Shown: piece by piece, positions 9,503-18,082 of the stretch | Layout: the number at the start of each line of letters is the position of its first letter | Numbering within the stretch: position 1 is the stretch's first letter | Source: Chryseobacterium sp. 3008163 | Lineage (GTDB): Bacteria; Bacteroidota; Bacteroidia; Flavobacteriales; Weeksellaceae | Length of the DNA: 64,000 nt | Assembly (NCBI RefSeq): GCF_003669035.1 | Contig: NZ_CP033070.1 | Location: 496,001 to 560,000 of the forward strand | Direction: 5' to 3' | Notes under the pieces: generated by a model | Database searches by the model: none | Seen by the model: only the letters and a program-made list of their open reading frames with translations | What the model was told of the DNA's origin: nothing | Position numbers and translations under genes: made by a program

Positions 9503-9556
9503 GATGGTTTTCTATATGGTTTTTCAATTCGGTTTCTTTTATTAAAAAAACCTTAT

Positions 9557-10270
9557 TTACATTATTTTTATGGCTCCAAGAGCGTTTTCCAGCTTAGGTA
9601 AAATTCCTTTGTGAAGTTTTCCTTCATTTTTTAATGTTGAAAATTCTCCTTCAGAAATATTTTTTATGACAGATTCAGGATTTTCGACATCTTCCAAAAC
9701 TCCTTCTTTATCAAAACAATACAACAATTCAACGTCATATTTTGAAGACAGCGCCTGAGCAATCACCGAAGCAATCGTATCCGCATTGGTATTGAAAAGA
9801 TTTCCTTTTTTGTCGTGAGTGATTGCTGAAAATACAGGAACAAGTTTAAGTTTAATTAATTTTGAAATCAATTTTCTGTTCACACTTTTCTTCTCAATAT
9901 CTCCTACAAATCCGAAATCTATTTCTGCGTGTTCTCTTTTTTTCGCTTTAATTAAATTAGCATCAGCTCCCGAAAATCCTATTGCCTTACATTTTTTCTG
10001 CTGAAGTTTAGCCACGATATTTTTATTGATACCTCCTGCATACACCATTGCCACAATATCCAACGTATCTTTATCCGTGATTCTTCGTCCGTTGATCATT
10101 TTTTGTTCAACACCTAATTTATCAGCCAATATGGTTGCTAATTTTCCACCTCCGTGAACTAAAATTTTCTTCTCCTTAATTTCAGAAAACTGCTTCAGAA
10201 ATTCGTTCAATAATTCCTCATCATCAATTAAAGCACCGCCGATTTTTACAACAAAAAGCTTTTCTTGCAT
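9557..10270 (-). CDS. argB: N-acylglutamate kinase
   Basis: Phosphorylates N-acetyl- or N-succinylglutamate, step two of arginine synthesis. An amino-acid kinase fold of about 237 residues, on the short side (E. coli ArgB 258). Visible motifs are the N-terminal VKIGGALID, HGGGK near residue 40, GFVGDI, and NTNADTIAS near the nucleotide site. I start at MQEKLFVVKIGG (ATG 10270). The longer in-frame start at 10297 would overlap argF', whereas this one leaves a 7-base gap typical of an operon. Which acyl group it carries should follow the neighbouring carbamoyltransferase, which looks succinyl-specific. Confidence 0.93.
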   Translation of the reverse strand: MQEKLFVVKIGGALIDDEELLNEFLKQFSEIKEKKILVHGGGKLATILADKLGVEQKMINGRRITDKDTLDIVAMVYAGGINKNIVAKLQQKKCKAIGFSGADANLIKAKKREHAEIDFGFVGDIEKKSVNRKLISKLIKLKLVPVFSAITHDKKGNLFNTNADTIASVIAQALSSKYDVELLYCFDKEGVLEDVENPESVIKNISEGEFSTLKNEGKLHKGILPKLENALGAIKIM

Positions 10271-10277
10271 GATTGAA

Positions 10278-11254
10278 TTATTTTGAATTAATTTCATCTA
10301 AAATTTCAGAGAAAACAGCCTGCGCAGAGAAAATTCGGTTTTTTGCCTGTTGGTAGATGATTGAATTTTCACCATCCATTACCTCATCACTCAATTCTAC
10401 ATTTCGACGAACCGGAAGACAGTGCATTACTTTCCCCTTATTAGTATTGGCTAATTTTTCGTTCGTCAGCATCCAGTTTTCTTTCACTTCAGGCATTGCT
10501 GCATAATTATCAAAAGATGACCAGTTTTTCACATAAATAAAATCTGCATCTTTCAAGGCTTCATCTTGATTATGAATCACTTTTACATCTTTCGTGAAGT
10601 TTTTATCTAAATCGTACCCTTCAGGATTAGCTATCACTAACTCAACATCCATTTCCTGCATCCATTCTGCGAAGGAATTTCCTACCGCATGAGCAATCGG
10701 TTTGATGTGAGGAGCCCAAGTCAGCACCACTTTAGGCTTTCGGTTTACACTGAGCTTGTCGAAGTGTTCCAAGTTTTCTGTAATCGTGATGCAATCTGCC
10801 AAACTTTGCAAAGGATGACGTGTTGCAGATTCCAGAGAAATTACCGGAACTTTTGCATGTTGTTCGAACTGGCTTAAAATACTTTCGTTAACATCGTCTT
10901 CCTTATGTTTCATTCCAGCAAAACAACGAACCGCGATGATATCGCAATATTGGTTTAAAACTTCAATGGCATCTTTGATATGTTCAACAGTATCGCCATT
11001 CATTACAGCTCCGTCTGCAAATTCTAAATTCCAGGCTTCCTGAGCTGCGTTTAACGTCAAAACATTTAAACCTAAATTTTGTGCTGCAATCTGACTACTT
11101 AAACGAGTTCTCAAACTTGAATTTAAAAATACAAGTCCTATTGTTTTTCCTTTTCCTTTCTCGGTTTCCGAAAGAGGATTTTCTTTAATTTGTAAAGCTT
11201 TTTTATAATTTCCTGTAAGTTTTTAACATCGCTTACAGAGGTGAATTTTTTCAT
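10278..11254 (-). CDS. argF': N-succinyl/acetylornithine carbamoyltransferase (frameshifted as read)
   Basis: Carbamoylates an N-acylated ornithine. The reading frame from ATG 11254 breaks in a run of six A (T on the plus strand, 11199-11204). One more A restores a continuous 325-residue protein with SLRTR (48-51), ATRHPLQSLAD and HCLPVRRN. Residue 90 is Val in NGDTVEHI. The Bacteroides fragilis succinylornithine enzyme has Pro90 and the Xanthomonas acetylornithine enzyme Glu92 at this site; published replacement of that Glu by Val, Ser, Ala or Pro converts the latter to succinylornithine. I therefore infer succinylornithine as substrate. A palindromic repeat (10748-10766) adds about seven residues, matching the excess over the 318-residue B. 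fragilis protein. Homopolymer error or a true mutation cannot be told apart here. Confidence 0.85.
10748..10766. repeat. Short palindromic repeat inside argF' coding sequence
   Basis: CACTTCGACAAGCTCAGTG on the coding strand, the same 15-base core CTTCGACAAGCTCAG as at 14013-14031. The flanking bases differ but are complementary in both copies (CA/TG here, TC/GA there). It is translated in frame as HFDKLSV between the ITITENLE and RKPKVVL segments of the carbamoyltransferase. Confidence 0.75.
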
Positions 11255-11442
11255 TTTGAATTGATTTTAAACCAAAAAAGTTTTAACATATTAGTACACT
11301 TTAGAAGTTTTATATTATTGAAAATATTTAGAACACATGAGTAGAAAATCAAAGATTTTCAGAACCTTAAGTGAACTTCTTCAACTTTATCTTTTAACTT
11401 AATTAAACTAAAGTGTTTAAAATTTTTGTAGTTAATTAAAAA

Positions 11443-12581
11443 TTAGAGATTTTCTAAAATAGTTTTCAGAGCACCGATGAAAATATCGGTTTCTTCTTTT
11501 TTAATGTTAAGTGCCGGAAGAATCCTTAACACAGCCTTATCATTTGAATTTCCTGTGAAAATATGATGATTGTACAACAAGCTATTCCTCACTTCTGAGC
11601 AATCCCTGTCGAGTTCAATCCCAATCATCAAACCTTTCCTTCGGATCGTTTTAATATGTGGAAAATCTTTAATTTCATTTTCAATATATTTGCCCATTTC
11701 ATGAGCATTTTCGATGAGATTTTCATCTTTCATAACGTCTAACACAGCGATCGCAGCAACACAAGCCAAATGATTTCCACCAAAAGTTGTTCCCAGCAAA
11801 CCGTTGCTTGCCTGAAATTTAGGATGAATCAATACTCCGCCGATTGGAAAACCATTACCCATTCCTTTTGCGGTTGTGATAATATCAGCTTCAATTCCAA
11901 ATTCCTGATGAGCAAAGAAATACCCGCTTCTTCCATAACCGGACTGAACTTCATCTAAAATCAAAACCGCATTGTATTTTTCGCACAGTTCTTTGATTTT
12001 AGTTAAAAATTCAACAGTTGGAATCATAATTCCGCCAACTCCTTGGATTCCTTCGATAATCACCGATGAAATTTCACTTCCCTGATTTTCAAAAATTGCT
12101 TCAAGCTGTTCAATATTATTCCATTCAGATTTAATGAATCTTTCGTCATAATTTACCGGAGCAACAATTTTAGGATTATCTGTCACAGAAACTGCTGCCG
12201 AAGTTCTGCCGTGAAATGAACCTGAGAAATACAACACTTTACTTTTTCCATTGTGAAAAGAAGCTAGTTTTAAAGCATTTTCATTCGCTTCAGCTCCTGA
12301 ATTGCATAAAAACAGATTGTAATCTTCCAAACCTGAAAGTTTTCCTAATTTCTCAGCTAATTCAGTTTGCAATTCATTTTGAACAGAATTTGAATAAAAA
12401 GATATTTTATCTAATTGTTTTTTAATTGAGTTTGATAATGTGGATGATTGTGCCCGATAGAAATAACGGCATGACCTCCGTAAAAATCAAGATATTTTTC
12501 TCCTTTATCATCCCAAAGAAATGATCCTTGGGCTTTTACCGGATTTATGTTGAATAATGGATATACGTTGAATAAATTCAT
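11443..12581 (-). CDS. argD: N-acylornithine aminotransferase (frameshifted as read)
   Basis: A PLP class III aminotransferase that makes N-acylornithine from the semialdehyde. From ATG 12581 the frame reads MNLFNVYPLFNINP...HNHPHYQTQLKN and stops after a run of six A (plus-strand T, 12418-12423). With seven A it runs on into QLDKISFYSN and the rest, giving 379 residues, normal for ArgD. The PLP lysine is in TTAKGMGNGF (Lys239 in the restored protein), with LILDEVQSGYGR before it. It is the second of three consecutive arginine genes with a one-A deletion. If the deletion is real, the downstream ORF from a TTG or Met near 12372 would lack about 70 residues of the N-terminal domain. Confidence 0.88.
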
Positions 12582-12637
12582 GTCTATTTATAAATGATAA
12601 TTGATGTTTGATGAATGATTTCATCTTTCTTATATTT

Positions 12638-12858
12638 TTCTTTTGTCTTGAAATCGAAGATTCGACGTAGTCAAACAAAAGAAACAAAAATTCAAGACTT
12701 GGAAAATTCTGCTAAAAATTTAAATTAAATCCTAAAATCTCCAAAACTCGCACGAATTGACTATTTGTTCTTTGATTGAGGATTTGTCTCGTGCTCAAAC
12801 AGTGGGAATTTTTTAACGGATTAAATTTCAATTTTCTTAACGCTCCATTTTCCTAGGT
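12638..12858. repeat. Structured dispersed intergenic repeat, copy 2
   Basis: Homologous to 8168-8366 and in the same orientation. The first stem GTCTTGAA (12645-12652) / TTCAAGAC (12691-12698) is identical, but its loop carries an extra 21 or so bases around CGAAGATTCGACG. The second stem is GCACGA (12750-12755) / TCGTGC (12789-12794), complementary despite differing from copy 1. The conserved tail CTCAAACAGTGG, AATTTTTTAACG and CTTAACGCT follows. It occupies the 330-base gap between argC and argD, where I see no other gene. Confidence 0.75.
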
Positions 12859-12911
12859 CTGTTTTTACTTTGAGTTTTAAAATTCACTATTGGCTTATTA
12901 ACTATTCACAT

Positions 12912-13876
12912 TTAAAACGCCACAGGCTTTAAGTTCAATCCTGAGTTTTCTTCCCAACCCATTGCAATATTCATGTTTTGAACTGCCTGTCCGGAAGCTC
13001 CTTTCAACAAATTGTCAATCGCTGAGTGAATAACTGCAACATTTCCACTCTTTTCTATATGAATCACACAGCGATTGGTATTGACAACCTGTTTTAAATC
13101 AATTGCTTTCTCACTTACCTTTACAAAAGGCTCATCTGCATAAAAATCCTGATACAATTGATTGATATCTGAAAGTTCTAAATCTGTTTTCACCGTGGAA
13201 CTCGTAAAAATTCCTCTCGCAAAATCTCCTCTCCATGGAACAAAATTCAGACTGATTTCATTCGTATTAAAAGAAACTAACTGCTGTAAAATCTCATCCA
13301 CATGTTGATGTGTCAAAGTTTTATATGCTGAAATATTATCGTTTCTCCAGGTAAAATGCGTCGTTGGCTGCAATGACTGACCGGCACCTGTTGAACCTGT
13401 AATTCCCGTTGTGTAAACCTCATGCAACAATCCTTTTTGAGCTAATGGAAGCAAGGCCAGTTGAATTGCTGTCGCAAAACATCCCGGATTTGCAATGCTT
13501 TTTGATCCTAAAAGTTGTTTTTTGTTGATTTCAGGCAAACCGTAGATAAAATTTCTGTTTCCTAAATTACCATCTAAACGAAAATCATTTCCTAAATCGA
13601 TTACTAATGTTTCATCTTTTATATTATTTTGAGTCAGCCAATTTTGACTTTCTTTGTGAGGAAGACATAAAAACAAAATGTCTACATCTTCAGGCTGATC
13701 CGTTAAAACCATTTCACAAACCGTCGCTAAATCCGGGTACAAATCTGAAATCTTTGTCCCCGAATTCGAACGACTATATAAAAAACTCAAAGACACATTG
13801 GGATGAAAAGCCAACAGACGAACTAATTCGCTTCCTGTGTAGCCGTTGGCACCGATTATTCCGATATTTTTTTCAT
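12912..13876 (-). CDS. argC: N-acyl-gamma-glutamyl-phosphate reductase (frameshifted as read)
   Basis: An NADPH-dependent reductase making N-acylglutamate semialdehyde. The family N-terminus (NIGIIGANGYTGSELVRLL, an NADP-binding GxxGxxG type) is encoded directly upstream of the long ORF, but the ATG at 13876 is out of frame. It is followed by seven A (plus-strand T, 13867-13873), and eight are needed. Restored length is 321 residues, normal for the type. The catalytic Cys is in IANPGCFATA (Cys133 restored), with GITGSTGAGQSL and the C-terminal IDNLLKGASGQA also present. The short form starting at TTG 13814 would lack the nucleotide-binding strand and should be inactive. First of the three broken arginine genes. 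Confidence 0.88.
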
Positions 13877-14012
13877 TTTTCTTTTTTCCACAGGTTGCAC
13901 CTGAGGCTATTATTGTTGAACCCTTAGGGTTAATTTATACATTGAATCTCTTGCAGCACGACTTGAGCGGAAATCCTTTTGTGAGGAGGAACGACGAGCA
14001 AAAGATTGGGAG

Positions 14013-14031
14013 TCCTTCGACAAGCTCAGGA
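14013..14031. repeat. Short palindromic repeat, intergenic copy
   Basis: TCCTTCGACAAGCTCAGGA between argC and argG; it shares the core CTTCGACAAGCTCAG with the copy inside argF' (10748-10766). The outer bases differ between copies yet remain complementary, which suggests selection or copying as a hairpin. The rest of the 186-base gap holds a small AACCCT/AGGGTT palindrome (about 13912-13924) and nothing else I recognise. Confidence 0.7.
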
Positions 14032-14062
14032 TAAACTACAGGCTGATAAAGCTGCCCAAATC

Positions 14063-15250
14063 TTATTTATTTATCTGATGATATATATTTAAAGAATTGC
14101 TTACGATTTTTGTGTAGCCCTTTACATCTTCACCTGTCCATGCTCTGTTCGCCTCGCCATAGCTTCCGAATTTATCGGACATCAGATCATGTTTAGACTC
14201 AATTCCGTTTAAGATAAATCTGTATGGATGAAGGGTCACAAATACTTTTCCGCTTACCGTTTTTTGAGAATCGACTAAAAAAGACTCGATATTTCTCATC
14301 ACAGGATCTAAGAAAAGTGCTTCGTGAAGCCAGTTTCCGTACCAATCAGACAATTGAGACTTCATCATCTGCTGATATTTTGAAAGCGTATGTTTTTCCA
14401 ATAAATGATGCGCTTTGATGATCACAGATGCCGCCGCCGCTTCGAAACCGACTCTTCCTTTAATTCCAACAATCGTATCACCAACGTGAATATCGCGACC
14501 AATTCCATAAGCAGAAGCCAATTCTTCAATCTTTCGAATCGCATACACCGAATGTTCAAAGTTTTCTCCGTTTACCGCTACAACTTCACCATTTTTAAAC
14601 TCAATTTCCAGTTCTGAAGGCTGAGTTTCTTTAATTTGAGATGGAAAAGCTTCTTCAGGAAGATAATTTCGTGATGATAACGTTTCTTTTCCACCAACTG
14701 AAGTTCCCCAAAGTCCCTTATTTACAGAATATTGTGCTTTTTGGAATTCCATTTCGTAGCCGTGACTTTTCAAAAACTCAATTTCCTCTTCACGGGATAG
14801 AGACATATCACGGATCGGCGTAATAATTTCTACATTCGGACACATTACCAGAAAAATTAAATCAAAACGAACCTGGTCATTTCCCGCACCTGTACTTCCG
14901 TGAGCAATCGCATCAGCACCGATTTCAATGGCAAATTTTGCAATTTCCTGTGCCTGAATCGTACGTTCAGCACTTACAGACAAAGGATAGGTATTGTTTT
15001 TCAACACATTTCCAAAGATCAAATACTTCACACAAGAATTGTAATAATCTTCCTGAGCATCAACGCACCTGTATTCTTTCACTCCAAGATTGAAGGCTTT
15101 TTTCTCCAGTTCTTTTTCCTCTTCTTTAGAAAAACCTCCGGTATTTACAGTGACTGCATACACCTCATACCCAAGTGTTTCACTCAAATATTTGGCGCAG
15201 TAAGAGGTATCTAAACCTCCGCTAAATGCTAAGATTACTTTCTTGCTCAT
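14063..15250 (-). CDS. argG: Argininosuccinate synthase
   Basis: Joins citrulline and aspartate with ATP. 395 residues from MSKKVILAFSGGLDTSYC (ATG 15250). The SGGLDTS pyrophosphatase loop is at about 9-15 and HGSTGAGNDQVRF lies near 110. The start at 15289 would add an unrelated NPKINIK tail lying inside the previous gene, so I reject it. It overlaps the end of the upstream GNAT gene by 29 bases, which ties the two into one transcript. Second gene of the leftward arginine cluster and intact, unlike argC, argD and argF' downstream. Confidence 0.96.
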   Translation of the reverse strand: MSKKVILAFSGGLDTSYCAKYLSETLGYEVYAVTVNTGGFSKEEEKELEKKAFNLGVKEYRCVDAQEDYYNSCVKYLIFGNVLKNNTYPLSVSAERTIQAQEIAKFAIEIGADAIAHGSTGAGNDQVRFDLIFLVMCPNVEIITPIRDMSLSREEEIEFLKSHGYEMEFQKAQYSVNKGLWGTSVGGKETLSSRNYLPEEAFPSQIKETQPSELEIEFKNGEVVAVNGENFEHSVYAIRKIEELASAYGIGRDIHVGDTIVGIKGRVGFEAAAASVIIKAHHLLEKHTLSKYQQMMKSQLSDWYGNWLHEALFLDPVMRNIESFLVDSQKTVSGKVFVTLHPYRFILNGIESKHDLMSDKFGSYGEANRAWTGEDVKGYTKIVSNSLNIYHQINK

Positions 15251-15821
15251 TTTTATATTGATTTTCGGGTTGATTATTTTCAACACCAATTACTTTATTA
15301 TTATCAGGAACGAAAAGCATTGCGGTACAAAGACAGTTTTTTCGTTCTTTTTTCATTAAAATATCATAATTCACACAGCTTTTACAGCCGTTCCAGAATT
15401 CTTCATCTTGTGTTAATTCAGAATAAATTACCGGCTTGTAACCTAAATCGCTGTTGATCTTCATGACAGCCAAACCCGTCGTCAATCCGAAAATTTTTGC
15501 AGTCGGGTATTTGTCTCTGGATAATTGAAAAACTTTATCCTTAATTAAAGTTGCAGCTCCTCTTTCCCTGAATTTTGGGGAAACAATCAACCCTGAGTTG
15601 GCCACAAACTGACCATGTGACCAAGTTTCTATATAACAAAACCCCACCCACTCACCGTTTTCAGTAGCGACAACAGCATTGCCATCTGAAATCTTTTTAC
15701 TTAAATATTCTATAGAACGTTTTGCGATGCCCGTTCCTCGTCGCTGTGCAGAATCATACATCTCCTGCTGTATTTCACTCACATACATTAAATGTTCGCA
15801 TGAGGAAATTTGTATTTCCAT
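15222..15821 (-). CDS. GNAT acyltransferase, candidate first arginine enzyme
   Basis: 199 residues, GNAT fold. An N-terminal segment (SYEHLMYVSEI-type start, about 1-50) is followed by the acyl-CoA motif A region GLIVSPKFRERGAATLIKDKV (about 98-118), a variant of RGxGxG/A. A C-terminal region with several Cys follows (CKSCVNYDILMKKERKNCLC). As first gene of the arginine cluster, overlapping argG, it is the best local candidate for the glutamate N-acyltransferase step. No classical argA or argJ is present in the window. With a succinyl-type carbamoyltransferase, succinyl-CoA may be its donor. The fold is seen in the sequence; the role rests on context. Confidence 0.75.
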   Translation of the reverse strand: MEIQISSCEHLMYVSEIQQEMYDSAQRRGTGIAKRSIEYLSKKISDGNAVVATENGEWVGFCYIETWSHGQFVANSGLIVSPKFRERGAATLIKDKVFQLSRDKYPTAKIFGLTTGLAVMKINSDLGYKPVIYSELTQDEEFWNGCKSCVNYDILMKKERKNCLCTAMLFVPDNNKVIGVENNQPENQYKNEQESNLSI

Positions 15822-15842
15822 TTATTTATCTGAATTTTTTGG

Positions 15843-15875
15843 CAAATTTAAAGCATATTATCTTTAAAAACCAAA
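15843..15875 (-). promoter_or_regulatory. Promoter of the arginine cluster
   Basis: Read leftward: TTTG (15875-15872), 21 bases, TAAATTTG (15850-15843), then 21 bases to the GNAT start codon. This matches the Bacteroidetes consensus. Confidence 0.6.
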
Positions 15876-15888
15876 TTAAAAAGATAAT
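15857..15888. promoter_or_regulatory. Inverted repeat over the arginine promoter, candidate operator
   Basis: Perfect 9-base arms ATTATCTTT (15857-15865) and AAAGATAAT (15880-15888) bracket the TTTG box. A further half-site ATTATCTT is at 15919-15926. The spacing suits a dimeric repressor or activator. The binding protein is unknown; the Lrp-type regulator at 5754 or the InsA-like protein at 15980 are candidates. Confidence 0.4.
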
Positions 15889-15957
15889 TTTATTGTTTAA
15901 TTAATATTAACAGGTATAATTATCTTATTGTTAAAATTTAATATTGCTAAATTATTA

Positions 15958-15965
15958 TATATTTG
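15958..15965 (+). promoter_or_regulatory. Possible -7 box for the InsA-like gene
   Basis: TATATTTG matches TAnnTTTG and ends 14 bases before the ATG at 15980. No TTTG box lies at the ideal distance. Confidence 0.35.
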
Positions 15966-15979
15966 CTAAAATACTATAT

Positions 15980-16396
15980 ATGGAAAATATTTGCCCAAAA
16001 TGTAAGAGCGAGAAAATCGTTAAAAGCGGAATCATTAATGAGAAACAGAGATTCCATTGTAAGGATTGTAATTATTATTTTACTGTCAAAAAATTGGGTA
16101 AAAAAATCGATGATTATTATGTAACTAAGGCATTACAGTTATATCTTGAAGGACTAAGTTTTAGAGAAATAGAAAGGATTATTGGCGTTTCGCATGTTAC
16201 AATAAGTTCGTGGATCAAGAAATATAATATTACTAGACCACCCCATTCCGACTTTCATCCGGTATATAAAATTTTAAAACAAAATGAGTTGCTTGACTAC
16301 ATGTCTAAAGAAGAAAATATCAAAGATTCCGGTTTGATAATTACTCAGTTTGCGGATAAATATATGTTGATCAAATGGGAAAGGTTTAAAAAATAG
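15980..16396 (+). CDS. InsA-like zinc-ribbon/HTH protein, lone
   Basis: 138 residues from MENICPKCKSEKIV. The N-terminus has a CxxC...CxxC zinc ribbon (CPKC at 5-8, CKDC near 27-30), as in the InsA DNA-binding protein of IS1-type elements. A helix-turn-helix follows (about 60-88: LSFREIERIIGVSHVTISSWIKKY). The remainder is a short tail with no DDE catalytic domain. I see no insB partner, terminal inverted repeats or target duplication, so it is either a remnant or a domesticated regulator. It lies upstream of the porin/transporter cluster, which it might control. The upstream start at 15944 would overlap the promoter region and is not preferred. Confidence 0.7.
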   Translation: MENICPKCKSEKIVKSGIINEKQRFHCKDCNYYFTVKKLGKKIDDYYVTKALQLYLEGLSFREIERIIGVSHVTISSWIKKYNITRPPHSDFHPVYKILKQNELLDYMSKEENIKDSGLIITQFADKYMLIKWERFKK

Positions 16397-16654
16397 ATTT
16401 TAAAAGTTATGAGTTATTAATTATGATTTTTGAGTTCTGTAAACACAATCAATTTAATTAAACATTTATTAATCAAAACATTACTAAATAATTTAATCAA
16501 AAACAATAACTTTCAAATAAGAGTTTTCAACTCATAATTCATGACTAAAAACTTACAACTATATTATAACCACTAATATATATTAAATTTTCACAACTAA
16601 ATTATTAATTCCAATTTGGCTTTCACAAAATAACAGCCAAAAAATTAATAATTT

Positions 16655-18034
16655 ATGAAGAAAATATTAAGTTTTATTGGATTAGCTTTAATTAGCAGTT
16701 CTGTATACGGTCAAGGTTCTCCTGATTATGGAAATGGTTTAAAAATTAATATTAATCCTGAAGGAGATAAGTACATCCGATTTATTTTATGGGATCAGTT
16801 CTGGATCAGGAACACAGAAATGAACCCCGGAAGTATGGTTGGCGGCGAACCAACCGACAATACCTGGAACTTAGGAAACCGAAGAGCACGTATTTTAGCT
16901 TACGCTCAAATTACCAAGCGTTACATGATTCTCACGCATTTCGGGATCAATAACCAGACTTTCATTAACGGTGGCGCAACAGGAACTACAGGAACTGGCG
17001 GCTACGGAAACGGGAAAAAACCTCAGCTTTTTTTTCATGACGCATGGAATGAATATGCCGTTGTAATGCCCGGTGAAGCAGGAAAATTTAGTTTAACTTT
17101 AGGAGGCGGATTGCATTACTACATGGGACTTTCCCGTATGACAATGGCTTCCACACTGAATTTCCTGACTTTAGATTCTCCGGTTTTCAGCTGGCCTCTG
17201 ATTGACAATTCTGATCAGTTTGCGAGACAAATGGGTGTTTTTGCAAAAGGAAAGTACGGTAAATTTGAGTACCGAATGAGTCTAAACAAACCTTTCGCAA
17301 CAGATTTAGCTCCAGCCAACACGTTAATCCCCGGAAATGAAGTTGCGGTTGATAACAACGGAAATCCGAACTGGTCAAAAGCAGGTTATTTTGAATATCA
17401 ATTCTTAGATACAGAATCTAATCTCCTTCCTTTCAAAGTGGGTTCTTATCTGGGAACCAAAAAAGTTTTCAACCTCGGTGCAGGTTTTTATCATCAAGCC
17501 GAAGGAACAAGAACTTCAGTGAATTCAAACATCGAAAAACACGACATTACCCTACTTTCTGTAGATGCTTTTGCTGATATTCCTTTAGGTGAAGCAAAAA
17601 ATAAAATGGCCGTTTCGGCTTATGCAGGATATTTCAACTATAATTTCGGGCCGAATTACGTAAGAAATTTAGGAACGATGAACATTGCAGCCAACGATCC
17701 GAATTTTGTCGGACAAAGAGCTTTAGCGGGCCCCGGAAATCTTCAACCCATGATTGGAACCGGAAATGTGGTTTACGCTCAGGCAGGTTTGTTACTTCCA
17801 AATCAATCAGAAAAACCGAAAATCAGAATTCAGCCTTTTGCGGCTTACACTTACAAAGATTTTGAAGCGTTTGATAAACCTTCTTCTCAGTTTGATGTGG
17901 GAGCCAACTGGTTTTTAGACGGTCATCATGCTAAAATTACGACGCAATATTCTACAAGACCGGTTTATACAAGCCCGACAGAAAACCCTAAATCTAAAGG
18001 AGAATTTATTGTACAACTTCAAATTTATTTATAA
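16655..18034 (+). CDS. Outer-membrane porin
   Basis: 459 residues with a signal peptide (MKKILSFIGLALISSSVYGQ, cleavage after about residue 20). After that come many short alternating aromatic/polar strands (YIRFILWDQFWIR, RARILAYAQITKRYMILTHFG, FEYRMSLNKPF), typical of a 16- to 18-strand barrel. The last residues, GEFIVQLQIYL, end in an aromatic-hydrophobic pattern suited to BAM assembly. It is 48 bases upstream of an MHS-type transporter, so it probably admits the same substrate across the outer membrane. The 258-base gap before it is AT-rich, with no gene recognised. Confidence 0.82.
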   Translation: MKKILSFIGLALISSSVYGQGSPDYGNGLKININPEGDKYIRFILWDQFWIRNTEMNPGSMVGGEPTDNTWNLGNRRARILAYAQITKRYMILTHFGINNQTFINGGATGTTGTGGYGNGKKPQLFFHDAWNEYAVVMPGEAGKFSLTLGGGLHYYMGLSRMTMASTLNFLTLDSPVFSWPLIDNSDQFARQMGVFAKGKYGKFEYRMSLNKPFATDLAPANTLIPGNEVAVDNNGNPNWSKAGYFEYQFLDTESNLLPFKVGSYLGTKKVFNLGAGFYHQAEGTRTSVNSNIEKHDITLLSVDAFADIPLGEAKNKMAVSAYAGYFNYNFGPNYVRNLGTMNIAANDPNFVGQRALAGPGNLQPMIGTGNVVYAQAGLLLPNQSEKPKIRIQPFAAYTYKDFEAFDKPSSQFDVGANWFLDGHHAKITTQYSTRPVYTSPTENPKSKGEFIVQLQIYL

Positions 18035-18082
18035 AAAACTAATCCTATAAAATTTAATTATTAACAAAAAAAATCTACTAAT

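Noticed and set aside
11443..12372. argD as a short 309-residue gene starting near 12372
   Set aside because: The missing N-terminal 70 residues are encoded directly upstream in another frame and join up with one added A, so the short form is an artefact of the frameshift.
15980..16396. Active insertion sequence
   Set aside because: No catalytic transposase, terminal inverted repeats or target duplication seen around the InsA-like gene.
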